This document shows positions 6,474-6,643 of a stretch of 6,643 nt of DNA, one piece after another. The position numbers and the translations under genes are program-made. The notes beneath the pieces are model-generated. The model was not told where the DNA came from, searched no databases, and saw only the letters and a list, made by a program, of their open reading frames with translations. How positions within the stretch are numbered: the stretch's first letter is position 1; each line of letters begins with the position of its first letter. The DNA is taken from contig JAAXJV010000097.1 of assembly GCA_012269655.1 (NCBI GenBank), forward strand, positions 1-6,643, read 5' to 3'. This DNA comes from Pseudomonadales bacterium (GTDB taxonomy: Bacteria; Pseudomonadota; Gammaproteobacteria; Pseudomonadales; Litorivicinaceae).

Positions 6474-6643
6474 AGCTGATCGTTGACCGAAACTTGGATG
6501 CGGTCATTGCGGCGTATCCCGCGTTGAGTTTTCATCGCCTCCCAGCCGATTCGGCACTTAATCACCAGGCGGCCTGGATTGAGCAGGATGCCGAGGTCCA
6601 AGCGGATGAGGTTTTTTGCCTCAGCGAGGCCAGCGCCAAAGCC
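6470..6643 (+). CDS. Unrecognised protein, N-terminal 58 residues only, overlapping parC
   Basis: ATG at 6470-6472 overlaps the parC TGA in an ATGA junction, and GAGG (6459-6462) lies 7 nt upstream, so translation is probably coupled to parC. The frame stays open to the right edge; the C-terminus is not visible. The visible part starts [19 protein letters not shown], a beta-strand followed by a helix as at the start of many alpha/beta domains, and continues with [15 protein letters not shown] and [12 protein letters not shown]. There is no signal peptide or membrane segment. The MKLIVD opening loosely recalls erythronate-4-phosphate dehydrogenase (PdxB), but the following block expected there is missing. 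I assign no function. The gene is well supported by junction, ribosome binding site and open frame. Confidence 0.75.
   Translation, partial: MKLIVDRNLDAVIAAYPALSFHRLPADSALNHQAAWIEQDAEVQADEVFCLSEASAKA

Noticed and set aside
6470..6643. PdxB (erythronate-4-phosphate dehydrogenase) for the gene after parC
   Set aside because: Only the MKLIVD opening is similar. The expected ADALLVRSVT-like block is not found by residue 58.

Overview
The window looks like ordinary chromosome from a gammaproteobacterium. Both subunits of topoisomerase IV read almost collinearly with the Escherichia coli proteins: the ParE residue numbers at the quinolone and TOPRIM positions coincide exactly. Base composition and codon use look even throughout, with no insertion sequence, integrase, tRNA, CRISPR array or other sign of transfer. 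I cannot place the genus; a marine or environmental lineage is a guess.

Layout, left to right. (1) Bases 2-838, plus strand: the C-terminal 278 residues of a multi-spanning Wzy/WaaL/PglL-type polymerase or ligase for O-antigen or protein glycosylation; its start lies off the left edge. (2) Bases 830-2008, minus strand: a complete RlmI-family 23S rRNA m5C methyltransferase, converging on the first gene and overlapping its 3' end by 9 bp. (3) Bases 2009-2079: a short divergent intergenic region with a good extended -10 for rlmI and only weak signals for parE. (4) Bases 2080-3969, plus strand: parE, the ATPase/TOPRIM subunit of topoisomerase IV. (5) Bases 3970-4250: a 281-base gap holding a perfect 9-bp dyad, a 48-codon small gene with a good ribosome binding site (4056-4202), and a small GC hairpin over the parC Shine-Dalgarno. 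(6) Bases 4251-6473, plus strand: parC, the DNA-cleaving subunit. (7) Bases 6470-6643, plus strand: the first 58 codons of an unrecognised gene overlapping the parC stop by 4 bp (ATGA) and running off the right edge.

ParE and ParC form the A2B2 topoisomerase IV that decatenates daughter chromosomes, so parE, the small gene, parC and the downstream gene probably make one plus-strand transcription unit. RlmI is divergent from it and functionally separate (ribosome modification). I found no evidence for a new multi-gene system. The parts least explained by known families are the 48-aa protein between parE and parC, the dyad after parE, and the truncated gene coupled to parC.
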